Both the position numbers and the translations under genes were made by a program. Shown here one piece after another: positions 31,492 to 41,795 of a DNA stretch of 64,000 bases. The stretch spans positions 60,655 through 124,654 of the forward strand of contig CANKAU010000004.1 in the NCBI GenBank assembly GCA_947479915.1. Direction: 5' to 3'. The DNA is from Chloroflexota bacterium (lineage in GTDB: Bacteria; Chloroflexota; Dehalococcoidia; UBA2979). The notes beneath the pieces are model-generated. The model was not told where the DNA came from. It saw only the letters and a program-made list of their open reading frames with translations, and ran no database searches. The first letter of the stretch is position 1; each line of letters starts with the position of its first letter.

Positions 31492-32246
31492 TCTTTGTGT
31501 TGTGGAGCACGTTGGTGTGGGTGGTCGCGTGGGGCCTGTGGTTCGCGGTGTATCACGCGATTGCGCCAGTTCCCCCGAGTCCGGTTGACCTTCGAGCCGA
31601 CCCGGATCGCATTCTCGCGTACACGAAACAGTTGACGTTGATCGCGGCAGTCGTCGGTCCGCTGTACTGGGGCGTAGGGATCGCTCTACAAGCCGCTGTT
31701 GTCCGGGCCGTGATACGGATGCGGCCGCTCGAGTGGGTCGCATGGTCGGTGCTGCTCGTGATCGCGTACGTGGCCATCGATACGGTGCTCAACGTGCTAA
31801 GCACGCTGCTAGTTATGGCCCTGCCGTTTCTCGCGATCGAGATCTTTGGTTCTGAATTCGGGAATGTGCGCGGGCTCTTCGCGGCCCGGGACGTCTTTAG
31901 AATCGCTGCCGGTCTCGTGTCCGGTCTTGTGTTCGCCGCCGTGTTTGCCGCGAGGCAGAGCACGGTGCTGCGGCGAGGCGGTCATGACGCCGCAGCGCGC
32001 GCATGGCGACGGTCGGCGGCATCCGGATGGGCGATCGTGGCTTTCGCGAGCGTTCTCGCGGTAATCCTTTCAGACGTGGCGCGGTTGCTCGATGTTGAAC
32101 CGCTCGTCGCACCCTTTCGTCAGGGCCTCGCGGTCGCGGCCCAGGCGAGCGTCGGCCTCCTGACCGGCCTCGCCCTCAAGCACATCGTCGAGGCGGCACC
32201 CGCGCCGGCCGAGGCTACGCCTGCACCCGTGGACATCGAGGCATAG
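31464..32246 (+). CDS. Multi-pass membrane protein of unknown function (start 31464 or GTG 31497)
   Basis: Hydrophobic helices, visibly lower GC than flanking chaperone genes. Confidence 0.6.
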   Translation: METAHRLPRFFVLWSTLVWVVAWGLWFAVYHAIAPVPPSPVDLRADPDRILAYTKQLTLIAAVVGPLYWGVGIALQAAVVRAVIRMRPLEWVAWSVLLVIAYVAIDTVLNVLSTLLVMALPFLAIEIFGSEFGNVRGLFAARDVFRIAAGLVSGLVFAAVFAARQSTVLRRGGHDAAARAWRRSAASGWAIVAFASVLAVILSDVARLLDVEPLVAPFRQGLAVAAQASVGLLTGLALKHIVEAAPAPAEATPAPVDIEA

Positions 32247-32248
32247 CG

Positions 32249-32278
32249 AACAGGCCCGGGCGAAAGCCCGGGCCTGTT
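32249..32278. terminator. Bidirectional terminator between convergent genes
   Basis: AACAGGCCCGGGC-GAAA-GCCCGGGCCTGTT, 13-bp perfect stem with GNRA tetraloop. Confidence 0.85.
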
Positions 32279-32301
32279 GCGTTCGATGCCGCCCGGCGGG
32301 G

Positions 32302-33498
32302 TTACGGCTTCGGCGTGGCGGTCGCGGTCGCGGTGCCGGAGGCCGCCGGAGTCGCGGTCGCGCCGGCGGGGGTCGCCGTCGGGACGGGGCCGGTGGCGGT
32401 CGGGGCCGGCGAGCCGGGGATCATCGGCTCGAAGACGAAGACGTTGCGGCTCGTCGGGTCCACGGTGACCTTCACCCACGCGGCGTTGGCGCTGCCGAAG
32501 GTCTGCACGCGCGTGAAGTTCGCCACGGCCTTCGCGTTGTCACCGACGACGAACTTGTTCGCGCCCGGCTTCACAGCGGGGTCGATCGCCAGCGGCTTGT
32601 CGACCTTGAAGAAGTGGGTGTCGCCGTGCACGTACACGACCTGGCCGTTGAACTTCATCGTCTCGTCCGCCATCGCGTTGAAGAAGGCGTTGAGGCCGTT
32701 GAAGTTCGGGTCGCTGCGCTCGTCGATCGTCGGCGTCTCGGGGACGTCGAAGGACAGATCGGCCTGCGCGATGATCATGACGCCGGCGAGCTTGCGCTGC
32801 TTGGCGATCGCGAACGTGTCGCGCAGCCACGAGATGTTCGCGGCGTCGCGCTCGGCGGCCTCGATGTTGTCGGCGAGGCAGTCGTTCAGGGTGCGCTTGG
32901 TGCGGCCGCCGTCATCGCAGCCCTTCGCGTCGAGGACGAAGTTGTTGTTGCTGCCGATCATGTTGATGCCGATGAACGCCACGTTGCCGTAGATCCAGCG
33001 GGTGTTCTCGGCGTACTTGCCGCCCACGGGGCCCTGGTGCTCCAGCGGCATGGTCGCCTTCCCGAAGGACGCGACGGTGTTGAACATGGTCTTGCGCAGG
33101 TAGTCCAGGCGCTCCAGCGCGTTGAAGTCGCCGTTGTTGGAACGGTGGCAGTCCGTCCACTCGTTGTCACCAACGACGTAGACGGTCGGGGCGGTGGTGG
33201 AGTTGAAGCGCGCCTTCGCGTCGTCGTAGGACGAGTTGTCGCAGCGCGACGATCCGTCCTTCGTGTCGCCGTCGAAGACGGTGAAGGCGAGGCCGGACGC
33301 GTTCATGTCGCTGATCATGACGGGGATGTCGGCGGCGTTGTTCGCCTTCGCGTAGGGGACGTCGCCCCAGAGCGCGAAGCTGAAGCGCTGGGGGTCATCC
33401 GCGCTGGCGCGGCGCGCCGGGATGGTGATCGCCGCCGCGGCGACGAGGACGAGAGCGATGGCAATCATCGCCCAGCGGCTGGACTGGATCAGATGCAT
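32302..33498 (-). CDS. Secreted metallophosphoesterase-like protein
   Basis: Signal peptide, WGDVPY, FDGDTKDG, VVGDNEWTDC, VHGDTHFF metal-site motifs; Ala/Thr/Pro-rich C-terminal tail. Confidence 0.75.
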   Translation of the reverse strand: MHLIQSSRWAMIAIALVLVAAAAITIPARRASADDPQRFSFALWGDVPYAKANNAADIPVMISDMNASGLAFTVFDGDTKDGSSRCDNSSYDDAKARFNSTTAPTVYVVGDNEWTDCHRSNNGDFNALERLDYLRKTMFNTVASFGKATMPLEHQGPVGGKYAENTRWIYGNVAFIGINMIGSNNNFVLDAKGCDDGGRTKRTLNDCLADNIEAAERDAANISWLRDTFAIAKQRKLAGVMIIAQADLSFDVPETPTIDERSDPNFNGLNAFFNAMADETMKFNGQVVYVHGDTHFFKVDKPLAIDPAVKPGANKFVVGDNAKAVANFTRVQTFGSANAAWVKVTVDPTSRNVFVFEPMIPGSPAPTATGPVPTATPAGATATPAASGTATATATPKP

Positions 33499-33633
33499 GG
33501 GGCCTCCGAGGCGTGGTCTGGACGTTCAAGCGGTTCTGAACGGCGACGCTATGCCTCGGCTCGCGCTGGTCGGTTCGCATCGTGTTAAGGGCGGATCGGG
33601 GTCTTCCCCGGGCGCTCAGCACTGGCGACCCGG

Positions 33634-33639
33634 TACAAT
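33634..33639 (+). promoter_or_regulatory. -10-like TACAAT very close to dnaJ start
   Basis: TACAAT ends at 33639; dnaJ ATG at 33649. Confidence 0.45.
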
Positions 33640-33648
33640 AGATCGCCT

Positions 33649-34764
33649 ATGACGACTGAAACTGACCTCTACGGCGTCCTCGGCGTGGCGCGGAATGCGT
33701 CCGCCGACGAGATCAAGCGTGCGTTCCGCAAGCTCGCCATGGAGTTCCACCCCGACCGGAACAAGGACCCTGAGGCGGAGACCCGCTTCAAGCAGGTCAA
33801 TGCCGCCTACGAGGTGCTGTCCGACCAGGACAAGCGCGCGAAGTACGACCGCTTTGGCATGGGCGGCGTCAACGGCGGCGCGCAGGGCTTCTCCGGCCAC
33901 GAGGGCTTCGGCGGCTTCGGCGACATCTTCGACGCGTTCTTCCGCGGCACGGCGCAGCGACGTGCGGGGCCGCAGCCCGGCTCCGACCTGCGCGCCACGC
34001 TGGAGCTGACGCTCGAGGAGGCCGTGTTCGGCGTGGAGAAGGAGATCGTCTACCAGCGCACGGAGCGGTGTAACGACTGCAAGGCCACCGGTCAGGCGGA
34101 CGGCGCGCCTCGCGACACCTGTCCTGAGTGCAACGGCGCGGGCGAGCTGCGGCGCGTGCAGCAGTCGCTCTTCGGTCAGTTCGTGAACGTCACCGCCTGC
34201 GGTCGTTGCCGCGGCGAGGGCCAGATCGTCACGAACCCGTGCCCCGCGTGTCGCGGCGCCGGTGCTAAGCGCGCGCGCGTGAAGCGCACGGTGCGCATCC
34301 CCGGCGGCGTGGACGAGGGCTCGCAGATCCGCATCGCCGGCGAGGGCGACGCCGGCCAGCACGGCGGCCCGGGCGGCAATCTGTACGTCGAACTGGCGGT
34401 GAAGGACCACCCGGTCTTCAAGCGCCTCGACCAGAACCTCGTGTACGACCTGCCGCTGAACGTCGCGCAGGCCGCGCTCGGCATGGACGTCGAGATCCCG
34501 ACGCTCGAGGGCGACACGGAAGAGCTCAAGCTCAAGGGCGGCATCCAGCCCGGCGAAGTGCACGTCATCAAGGGTCGAGGCGTCCCGCACCTGCGCGGTG
34601 GCGGGCGCGGCGACCTCCTCGTGCGGACCTTCGTGGTGGTGCCGGACAAGCTCTCCACGCAGCAGAAGGAACTCATGCGCCAGCTCGCGGAGTCCCTCGG
34701 CACGCCCGAGGTGCCGGACGAGGACTCGTCCTTCTTCGGGCGCATCCGCGACGTCTTCTCCTAG
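33649..34764 (+). CDS. dnaJ: Chaperone DnaJ
   Basis: J domain (HPDRN), G/F region, four CxxCxGxG-type zinc motifs. Confidence 0.97.
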   Translation: MTTETDLYGVLGVARNASADEIKRAFRKLAMEFHPDRNKDPEAETRFKQVNAAYEVLSDQDKRAKYDRFGMGGVNGGAQGFSGHEGFGGFGDIFDAFFRGTAQRRAGPQPGSDLRATLELTLEEAVFGVEKEIVYQRTERCNDCKATGQADGAPRDTCPECNGAGELRRVQQSLFGQFVNVTACGRCRGEGQIVTNPCPACRGAGAKRARVKRTVRIPGGVDEGSQIRIAGEGDAGQHGGPGGNLYVELAVKDHPVFKRLDQNLVYDLPLNVAQAALGMDVEIPTLEGDTEELKLKGGIQPGEVHVIKGRGVPHLRGGGRGDLLVRTFVVVPDKLSTQQKELMRQLAESLGTPEVPDEDSSFFGRIRDVFS

Positions 34765-34767
34765 CGC

Positions 34768-35751
34768 ATGACGAACCCCACTGCCGATCAGCGCTGGGTG
34801 GAGGTCGTGGTGCGCGTCGTCCCGGACGACGTGGACGCCGTCGCCGACGCGATGCGCGAAGCGGGCGCCGAGGGCATCTCGATCGAGCCCGCGATCCAGG
34901 TCGATGACAACGCCGACTTCCACTACGAGGAACTCGACGAGCCGTCGCTGGTGCGCGCCACGTTCCCCGCGCTGGCACCGGGCGCGCCGCGTCGCGCGCT
35001 GCGTCGGCGCCTCGATGCGCTCGCTCTGACCGCGCCGCTGCCGCGCCTCCGCATCAGCGAGGTGGGTGCGCACGTGTGGTCGGAGGAGTGGAAGCGCTTC
35101 TACCACGTGCAGCACATCGGCCCGCGCCTTGTCGTGCGTCCCACGTGGGAGCCGTACACGCCCGAACCCGGCCAGGTGGTCGTGGAGCTCGACCCTGGCA
35201 CCGCCTTCGGCACCGGCCAGCACGAGACGACGCGCCTGTGCCTGATCGCGCTCGAAGCAGAGCAGCACGGCCCGCTCGAGGTGCTGGATGTCGGCACCGG
35301 CTCCGGCATCCTCGCGATCGCCAGCGCGCTCCTGGGTGCGCGTGAGGTGCGCGCGATCGACAACGACCCGGACACGATCGCGATCGCAGCAGAGAACGCC
35401 GCGATCAATGGCGTCGCCGATCAGATCGTCTTCGCCGCGGGATCGCTGCCCGGCGCGCCGGAGAAGGGCGCGCCGATGATCGGCACGCCGATCCTCGGCT
35501 GGCCGTGGCCGGAGCGTCCGCCCGAGGCGTGCTGCGACGTGCTCGTCGCGAACATCTCGTCGACCGTGAACATCGCGCTGCTGCCCGCGTTCGCGCGCGC
35601 CATCCGCCCCGGCGGCATCGTGATCCTCAGCGGCTTCATCGCCCGCGACGCGGACGAGGTCAGCGACGCTGCGCGCGCCGTGGGCCTCGACCCGCAGCGC
35701 ATCGAGGGCGAAGTGGAGTGGCGCTGCCTGATCGCGCGGGCACCGAAGTAG
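34768..35751 (+). CDS. prmA: Ribosomal protein L11 methyltransferase
   Basis: ELDPGTAFGTGQHETTRLCLIALE, VLDVGTGSGILAIAS. Confidence 0.93.
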   Translation: MTNPTADQRWVEVVVRVVPDDVDAVADAMREAGAEGISIEPAIQVDDNADFHYEELDEPSLVRATFPALAPGAPRRALRRRLDALALTAPLPRLRISEVGAHVWSEEWKRFYHVQHIGPRLVVRPTWEPYTPEPGQVVVELDPGTAFGTGQHETTRLCLIALEAEQHGPLEVLDVGTGSGILAIASALLGAREVRAIDNDPDTIAIAAENAAINGVADQIVFAAGSLPGAPEKGAPMIGTPILGWPWPERPPEACCDVLVANISSTVNIALLPAFARAIRPGGIVILSGFIARDADEVSDAARAVGLDPQRIEGEVEWRCLIARAPK

Positions 35752-35760
35752 CGCGTCCCG

Positions 35761-36546
35761 CTAGTGCGGGAACGTGCGCGTAGTCCACGTCTCCGGGTCC
35801 ACGTTCACGCCGAAGATCGTGAGCTCCCAGTGCAGGTGCGGTCCGGTGGAGAAGCCGGTTGATCCCACGTGCCCGAGCAGCGCGCCGCCCTCGACCTGCT
35901 GGCCGACGACGACCGCCGTGTCGAGGAGATGGTGGTAGCCGGTCTTCACGCCGCCGCCGTGATCGACGATCACGCTGTTGCCGCGGATCGGCATCGCACC
36001 TACCCATGACACGCGACCGGGCGCGGCGGCGGTGACGTTCACACCCTCGTCCACGGCGAGGTCCTCGCCCGAATGGAAGTCGCCGACGGGGCCGCCGTTG
36101 ATTGAGCGCCCCGATCCGAACTGCGTCGACACTTCGAAGCCCAGCACCGGGTGGCGGAACGCCGTGCGCCAGCGCGGGGTCGCGTCGAACGATGCGAACT
36201 GCTCGCCGCGGAGTCGCGTCTCGGTCGCGCCCGCTTCCGGCGTCAGGATCGCGGCGGTCTCCTCGGTCGTGACGAGGTAGTCGGCGGGGCGCGCGGGGTC
36301 GACCACGGTGTAGCGCGCGCTGACCGCGCCGAGCGATGCACCGGCTTCGTCCGTGCCGGTCACGGTGATCGTCGCGTTGCCCAGGGGCACGTACAGCCCG
36401 ACGCCGAGCACCGCCCACGCGCCGGTCGCCGAGGGCAGCAGCGGAACCTTGCCGCCAGCGGCCGTCGTCACCGTGCCGCCGGCCGCGCCGTTCACCCGCA
36501 CCAACACCGTCTCGCCCTGAGCGACGAACGGCGGGTCGAGGCGCAC
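35761..36546 (-). CDS. M23 peptidase, probable lipoprotein (frame remains open upstream to ~36921)
   Basis: FHSGEDLAVDEGVNVTAAAPGRVSWVG...GHVGSTGFSTGPHLHWEL; upstream in-frame LVALLALLGAVTAGC lipobox. Confidence 0.85.
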   Translation of the reverse strand: MRLDPPFVAQGETVLVRVNGAAGGTVTTAAGGKVPLLPSATGAWAVLGVGLYVPLGNATITVTGTDEAGASLGAVSARYTVVDPARPADYLVTTEETAAILTPEAGATETRLRGEQFASFDATPRWRTAFRHPVLGFEVSTQFGSGRSINGGPVGDFHSGEDLAVDEGVNVTAAAPGRVSWVGAMPIRGNSVIVDHGGGVKTGYHHLLDTAVVVGQQVEGGALLGHVGSTGFSTGPHLHWELTIFGVNVDPETWTTRTFPH

Positions 36547-37021
36547 CTCGAAGGCTGGGGGCGCGGGGGGCGTCGTGACGGGTGTCGGCGAGGTGGCAGC
36601 GGGCGGCCTGGTGCCGGCGGGAGGCGTCGAGGCGGTGCCGCTCGGGGTGGGGGTGGCGGCGGGAGTCGCCGGTGACGCCTCAACGCGCGGGAGGGGCGAG
36701 GCGGTTGGGGTGGGGGTCTCGGATGCGCCGGAGGCCGTGCGCGGCGGGGTGCCGGGGACGGTGGCGGGCGGGCGGTTCGCGCAGCCAGCCGTTACCGCGC
36801 CCAGCAGGGCGAGGAGTGCGACAAGCGCGCGGACAGTGCGGAGCCGGGCAGGCTTCGGCGGCAGCGGAGGCTCCGATCCGGGCGAGGGCGAAACGTCGAC
36901 GTAATCGTGTTGATCGTACAGTCGGAGGGCGAGGCGGGGTTGCAGAATTGCTATACTCCGGGGACTTCGGGAGCGGTGCCCGGGGCAACGGACCCACCAC
37001 CTGCGAGGTCATACCCCACGC

Positions 37022-38038
37022 ATGGCGGACGCCACCTCGGCGTCCGTCTCGATAGTTGGCCCCTTGCGGCCGGAGGGCGTGATGGAGGATCCCAGGCTGA
37101 TCGCGGAACGCGTGCTCGAGAACGTCGAGCACGTGATCATCGGCAAGACGCACGAGGCGCGCCTCGCGCTGATTACGCTCCTCTGCCGTGGCCACCTGCT
37201 GATCGAGGACGTGCCGGGCGTGGGTAAGACCATGCTCGCGCGTGCGCTCGCGCGGTCCACGGGCTGTAACTTCTCCCGCATCCAGTTCACGCCGGACCTG
37301 CTGCCCACGGACGTCACGGGCGTGACGATCTACCAGCAGGGGTCAGGTCGCTTCGAATTCCGTCCCGGCCCGATCATGGCGCAGATCGTCCTCGCCGACG
37401 AAGTGAACCGCGCGACGCCGAAGACGCAGTCCGCACTCCTCGAGGCGATGGAGGAGCACCAGGTCACGGTGGACGGCGTCACGCACCCGCTGCCGCGCCC
37501 TTCCATGGTCATGGCGACGCAGAACCCCATCGAGTACGAAGGCACGTTCCCGCTGCCGGAGGCGCAGCTGGACCGTTTCCTGCTCCGCATCCACCTCGGC
37601 TACCCGTCCCAGACGGACGAGGTGCTGATCATGGACGCGCAGCAGAACCGCCACCCGATCGACGAGCTGCCTGCGGTGATCACGCCCGAAGAGGTCGTCG
37701 AGATGCAGGAGGCCGTTGGCCGCATCTACGTGGACCCGTTGATCAAGCAGTACATCGTGTCGCTGGTGAACGCGACGCGTGAGCACGAGTCCGTCTACCT
37801 GGGTGCGTCGCCTCGAGGCTCGCTCGCGCTGATGCGCACCACGCAGGCGCACGCGCTGCTGGACGGGCGCGACTTCGTGCAGCCGGATGATGTGAAGCTG
37901 CTGGCGTACCCCACCCTTGGACACCGCGTCATCGTGAGTCCGAGCGCCCGCGTCCGCGACATCGACAGTGCGCAGGTCGTCACCGAGGCGGTCGAGCGCG
38001 TTCCCGTCCCGGGCGTCCGCGCCCGCGGCGGGTCGTAG
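37022..38038 (+). CDS. MoxR-family AAA+ ATPase
   Basis: [79 protein letters not shown]. Confidence 0.95.
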   Translation: MADATSASVSIVGPLRPEGVMEDPRLIAERVLENVEHVIIGKTHEARLALITLLCRGHLLIEDVPGVGKTMLARALARSTGCNFSRIQFTPDLLPTDVTGVTIYQQGSGRFEFRPGPIMAQIVLADEVNRATPKTQSALLEAMEEHQVTVDGVTHPLPRPSMVMATQNPIEYEGTFPLPEAQLDRFLLRIHLGYPSQTDEVLIMDAQQNRHPIDELPAVITPEEVVEMQEAVGRIYVDPLIKQYIVSLVNATREHESVYLGASPRGSLALMRTTQAHALLDGRDFVQPDDVKLLAYPTLGHRVIVSPSARVRDIDSAQVVTEAVERVPVPGVRARGGS

Positions 38039-38096
38039 TCACGCGCGACTGAGGGCCGGCCGGGAACGTCCCGGACGGCCCGAACAGGGGGACCCC

Positions 38097-39362
38097 GTGG
38101 AGCGACTCTTCGCCCTCGGCGCCGCGATCCGGCGGAACGTGAACGTCTCGATCGCCGTGATCCTCACGGTCGGTTGCTTCGTGCTCGCGTTCGCCACGGG
38201 CTTCTGGCTGCTCTTCCGCCTTGCGTATATCACCGCGTTCGCGCTGCCGCTGCTGTACTTCTGGACGAAGGCGATGGCGGAGAGCCTCGACGTCGAGGTG
38301 CAGCGCACCACGCAGCGCGTGACGCAGGGCCAGCCAATCGAGGGCCGCGTCACGGTGCGGTCGCGATCGATCCTGCCGAAGGTGTGGCTGGAGGTGGAGG
38401 ATCCGTCCTCCGTCCCCGGTCACAACTCGAAGCGCGTGCTCACGCTCGGATCGCGCGGCGTCGTCTCGTGGGACTACCGCACGAGGACGCGCGTGCGCGG
38501 GCTGTACACGCTCGGCCCGGTGCGCGTTACCGCGTCCGACCCGTTCGGCTTCTTCCACGTCACCCGTACGTTCGGTGACCAGACCTCGCTCCTCGTCTAT
38601 CCGAACGCGCCGGAGCTGCCGAACTTCTACATCCCGCCCGCCAACCTGCCCGGCGAGGGGCGCATCCGCCGCCGTACCCACAACGTCACGCCGAACGTCG
38701 CGGGTGTGCGTCCCTACGAGCCGGGCGACTCGTACAACCGCATCCACTGGCCGGCGACTGCGCACCGCGGTCAGCCGATGGTGAAGATCTTCGAACTCGA
38801 CCCCGCCTCGGACATCTGGCTCGTGCTCGACCTCGAGCAGCAGCGCCACGCGGGCGAGGGCGAAGAGGGCACCGAGGAGATGGCGGTGTCGGTCGCGGCA
38901 TCCGTCGCGCGCTTCTTCTTGAACGCGCACCGCTCCGTCGGCCTCATTTCCTTCGGCGATGACCTGCGCATCAATGAGCCGGATCGCGGCCAGAACCACT
39001 ACACGCGGCTCCTCGAATCGCTCGCGCTCGCGCGGGCGACGGGGGACGTGTCGCTGCACCATCTGCTGATCGAGGAGTCTCGGCGCTTCGGTCGGCACAC
39101 CACCGTGGTCGTGGTCACGCCATCCGCCGATCAGTCGTGGGCGCTCACGCTCATGTCGCTGCAGGGGCGCGGCGTGAAGGTGGCCGCGGTGCTGCTGGAA
39201 GCGGACACCTTCGGCGGTACACAGAGCCCGCTCGACGTATACGGCACGCTGGCCGCGGGCGGCGTATACGCCTACACCGTGAAGCACCACGACGACCTGA
39301 CCCGCGCGCTCTCCGAGGGCAGCGATCCGAGCCTGGGGCGCATCGCCCCGGCGAAGCGCTAG
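38097..39362 (+). CDS. DUF58 domain protein
   Basis: YEPGDSYNRIHWPATAHRGQPMVKIFELDPASDIWLVLDLE; GTG start. Confidence 0.9.
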   Translation: MERLFALGAAIRRNVNVSIAVILTVGCFVLAFATGFWLLFRLAYITAFALPLLYFWTKAMAESLDVEVQRTTQRVTQGQPIEGRVTVRSRSILPKVWLEVEDPSSVPGHNSKRVLTLGSRGVVSWDYRTRTRVRGLYTLGPVRVTASDPFGFFHVTRTFGDQTSLLVYPNAPELPNFYIPPANLPGEGRIRRRTHNVTPNVAGVRPYEPGDSYNRIHWPATAHRGQPMVKIFELDPASDIWLVLDLEQQRHAGEGEEGTEEMAVSVAASVARFFLNAHRSVGLISFGDDLRINEPDRGQNHYTRLLESLALARATGDVSLHHLLIEESRRFGRHTTVVVVTPSADQSWALTLMSLQGRGVKVAAVLLEADTFGGTQSPLDVYGTLAAGGVYAYTVKHHDDLTRALSEGSDPSLGRIAPAKR

Positions 39363-39377
39363 GCACGAGGTACCGCG

Positions 39378-41795
39378 ATGGCACACGCAGCATCCAACTT
39401 CGATGAGCTGTTCAACCCCGAGGCGCAGCAACAGCACACGGGCGAGCCGGTGCGTGTCGCGCGCTGGTGGACCTCGTGGGAAGCGTGGCTCACGTTCTCG
39501 CTGATCCTGCTCGCGCAGCTACCGGTGATCGGATCGCTCCAGTCGTCCGACTGGGTGGATGAGATGCCGTCGCTGATCACCGTCGCCACGTTCGGCGTGA
39601 TCGCCGGGTGGCTGCTGGCACAGTCACGGCTGCACTCCTCGATCGCCGCGGTGGTCGGTGCGCTGTTCGGCGCGGCGGTCGTGCTGATGCTGGTGCTGCA
39701 GCGCGTCCCGATCATCGACGAATCGCTGGGCACCGGGTGGGCAGGCCGCTGGGCGGAGTTCTCGCTGCGCATGCAGGCGTGGGGGACGGCGTTCTGGAAT
39801 TCCGCGATCTCCGCGGACTCGCTGCCGTTTGTCGTGCTCCTCGTCGCACTCGTCTACGTCGTCGTGTTCCTGTCCTGCTGGGCCGTGGTGCGCTGGCAGA
39901 ACGCGTGGGCGGCCCTGATCCCCGGCGGGATCATCCTGCTCACCAACATCTCGTACCTGCCCGGTCAGCCCTCGCTCGGGTTCATCATCTTCCTGCTCGC
40001 CTCCGTACTGCTGGTGACGCGCATGGAGTTCCTGCGCGCGGGAGCGAGGTGGCGCAACGAGCACATTGCGCTGCCGGAGTTCATGTCGCTCGAGGTGATG
40101 TTCGTCGGGCTGATCGTCGCGGTCGCCCTCGTCACTGCGGCGTGGATCGTGCCGACGGCAAACCACTGGGGTCCGGTGGCACGCGTGTGGGACAAGGCGC
40201 TGGAGCCGGTGACCTCCAGGGTGGAGGCGCTGGGCCAGTTGTTCGTCGGCATCAACTCGAAGCGCGAGGTGCCCGTTCACACGTTCGGCGCGACGCTCCC
40301 GCTGCAGGGCAAAGTCGCGCTGGGCACGACTCCGCTGTACAAGGTCTCCGCGACGGCGCCCGGCAACCTGCGCGGTGCGGTGTACGACGAGTACACGGGG
40401 GGCGGCTGGAAGCTCACCGACGCCGCGCCGGTCCCGCTGAACGGGACGACGGTGCAGGCCGCGGAGTTCGGTACGCAGAAGTCGAAGGCCGAGGTACGCC
40501 AGACGGTCACCTCGCAGATCGAGGTCGTCGGCGCAGGTGCGCCGGATCGTCGGCTGCTGTCGGTGGGCGACCCGCTCACCGCGAACGTTCCCGGCCGCCA
40601 GCTGATCGACCCGAGCGCGTTGCCGCTGGGCGTCATCCCCAACGATCCCGCCGCGGTCGGCAAGACCTACACCACGGTGGGCACCGTCTCTGCGGCCGCG
40701 GTGCCCACGCTGCTCAACTCAGGCACCGCCTATCCGCAGGCGATCATCGACTCCTACACGGAGCTGCCGGCGACCCTGCCGCCCGAGGTCGCCGAGCTGG
40801 CGAAGCAGGTGGCCGGTAACTCGCGCACGCCGTACGAGGCGGCGCGACGCATCGAGCAGCACCTGCGCCGGAACTACAACTACACGCTGGAGCCGCCGCC
40901 CGCTCCGCCGCGTCGCGACGCGGTGGCCGCGTTCCTGTTCGACCAGAAGGCCGGCTACTTCGACCAGTTCTCATCGTCGATGGCGGTGATGCTGCGCACG
41001 CTCGGCATCCCCGCGCGCGTGGCGACGGGCTTCGTCCTTGACCCGAACGACGTGGACAACGTCACGAAGCAGTACACCGTCACGGAGCAGCGCGCGTGGG
41101 CGTGGCCCGAGGTCTACTTCCCGAACCTCGGCTGGGTCGAGTTCAACCCGACGCCCTCGCGGCCCGTCGTCACGCGCCCCGGCGATGACAAGGACGCGCT
41201 CGCGGAGGCCGAGGCGGCACGTTCGACGACGTCGCCGGACGACATGCCGGTCGACGTGTTCCCGGACGAGTTCGCCGGTGACACCGGCGCGGACCTCAAC
41301 GGCCTGTCGTCGCAGTCGTTCTTCGAGACACGCGTCGGGCAGATCCTCGTGCAGCTCATTTCCGTGCTGCTGGTGCTCTCCGTCGTCGCGATCGTGGTGG
41401 CCGTAGTCGGGCGAGTGCTGTGGGAGCGATCGTTCCGCGGCCTGAACGCCGCCGCGTCGCGCTGGGCGAAGGTGTACCGGCTCGCCTCGTGGGCCGGCAT
41501 CCCGCCGCCCTCGTACCTCACGCCGTCGGAGGCCGCCGAGTGGCTTGGCGCGATCACGGGCGAGGCCGCCGGCATGCGCAACCTCGCGCAGGCGTACACG
41601 CGCGATCGATACGGGCGGCCGCGCGAGACGGCGATCGAGGAAGACGAGCAGACGCAGCGCATCGCGGACCGCGACTACCGCCGCGTGCGTGACCAGTTGC
41701 GGTCGAGGATCGTGGCGCGCGTGATGCACGCCGGCCGCGTACCCGAGGATCGCCTAACGCGGCGGTACACCGCCGCGCGGGTTGCGGGGCGCTAG
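39378..41795 (+). CDS. Membrane transglutaminase-like protein (DUF3488/TgpA type)
   Basis: N-terminal TM bundle, transglutaminase core YFDQFSSSMAVMLRTLGIPARVATGF...RAWAWPEVYFPNLGWVEFNPTP. Confidence 0.92.
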   Translation: MAHAASNFDELFNPEAQQQHTGEPVRVARWWTSWEAWLTFSLILLAQLPVIGSLQSSDWVDEMPSLITVATFGVIAGWLLAQSRLHSSIAAVVGALFGAAVVLMLVLQRVPIIDESLGTGWAGRWAEFSLRMQAWGTAFWNSAISADSLPFVVLLVALVYVVVFLSCWAVVRWQNAWAALIPGGIILLTNISYLPGQPSLGFIIFLLASVLLVTRMEFLRAGARWRNEHIALPEFMSLEVMFVGLIVAVALVTAAWIVPTANHWGPVARVWDKALEPVTSRVEALGQLFVGINSKREVPVHTFGATLPLQGKVALGTTPLYKVSATAPGNLRGAVYDEYTGGGWKLTDAAPVPLNGTTVQAAEFGTQKSKAEVRQTVTSQIEVVGAGAPDRRLLSVGDPLTANVPGRQLIDPSALPLGVIPNDPAAVGKTYTTVGTVSAAAVPTLLNSGTAYPQAIIDSYTELPATLPPEVAELAKQVAGNSRTPYEAARRIEQHLRRNYNYTLEPPPAPPRRDAVAAFLFDQKAGYFDQFSSSMAVMLRTLGIPARVATGFVLDPNDVDNVTKQYTVTEQRAWAWPEVYFPNLGWVEFNPTPSRPVVTRPGDDKDALAEAEAARSTTSPDDMPVDVFPDEFAGDTGADLNGLSSQSFFETRVGQILVQLISVLLVLSVVAIVVAVVGRVLWERSFRGLNAAASRWAKVYRLASWAGIPPPSYLTPSEAAEWLGAITGEAAGMRNLAQAYTRDRYGRPRETAIEEDEQTQRIADRDYRRVRDQLRSRIVARVMHAGRVPEDRLTRRYTAARVAGR

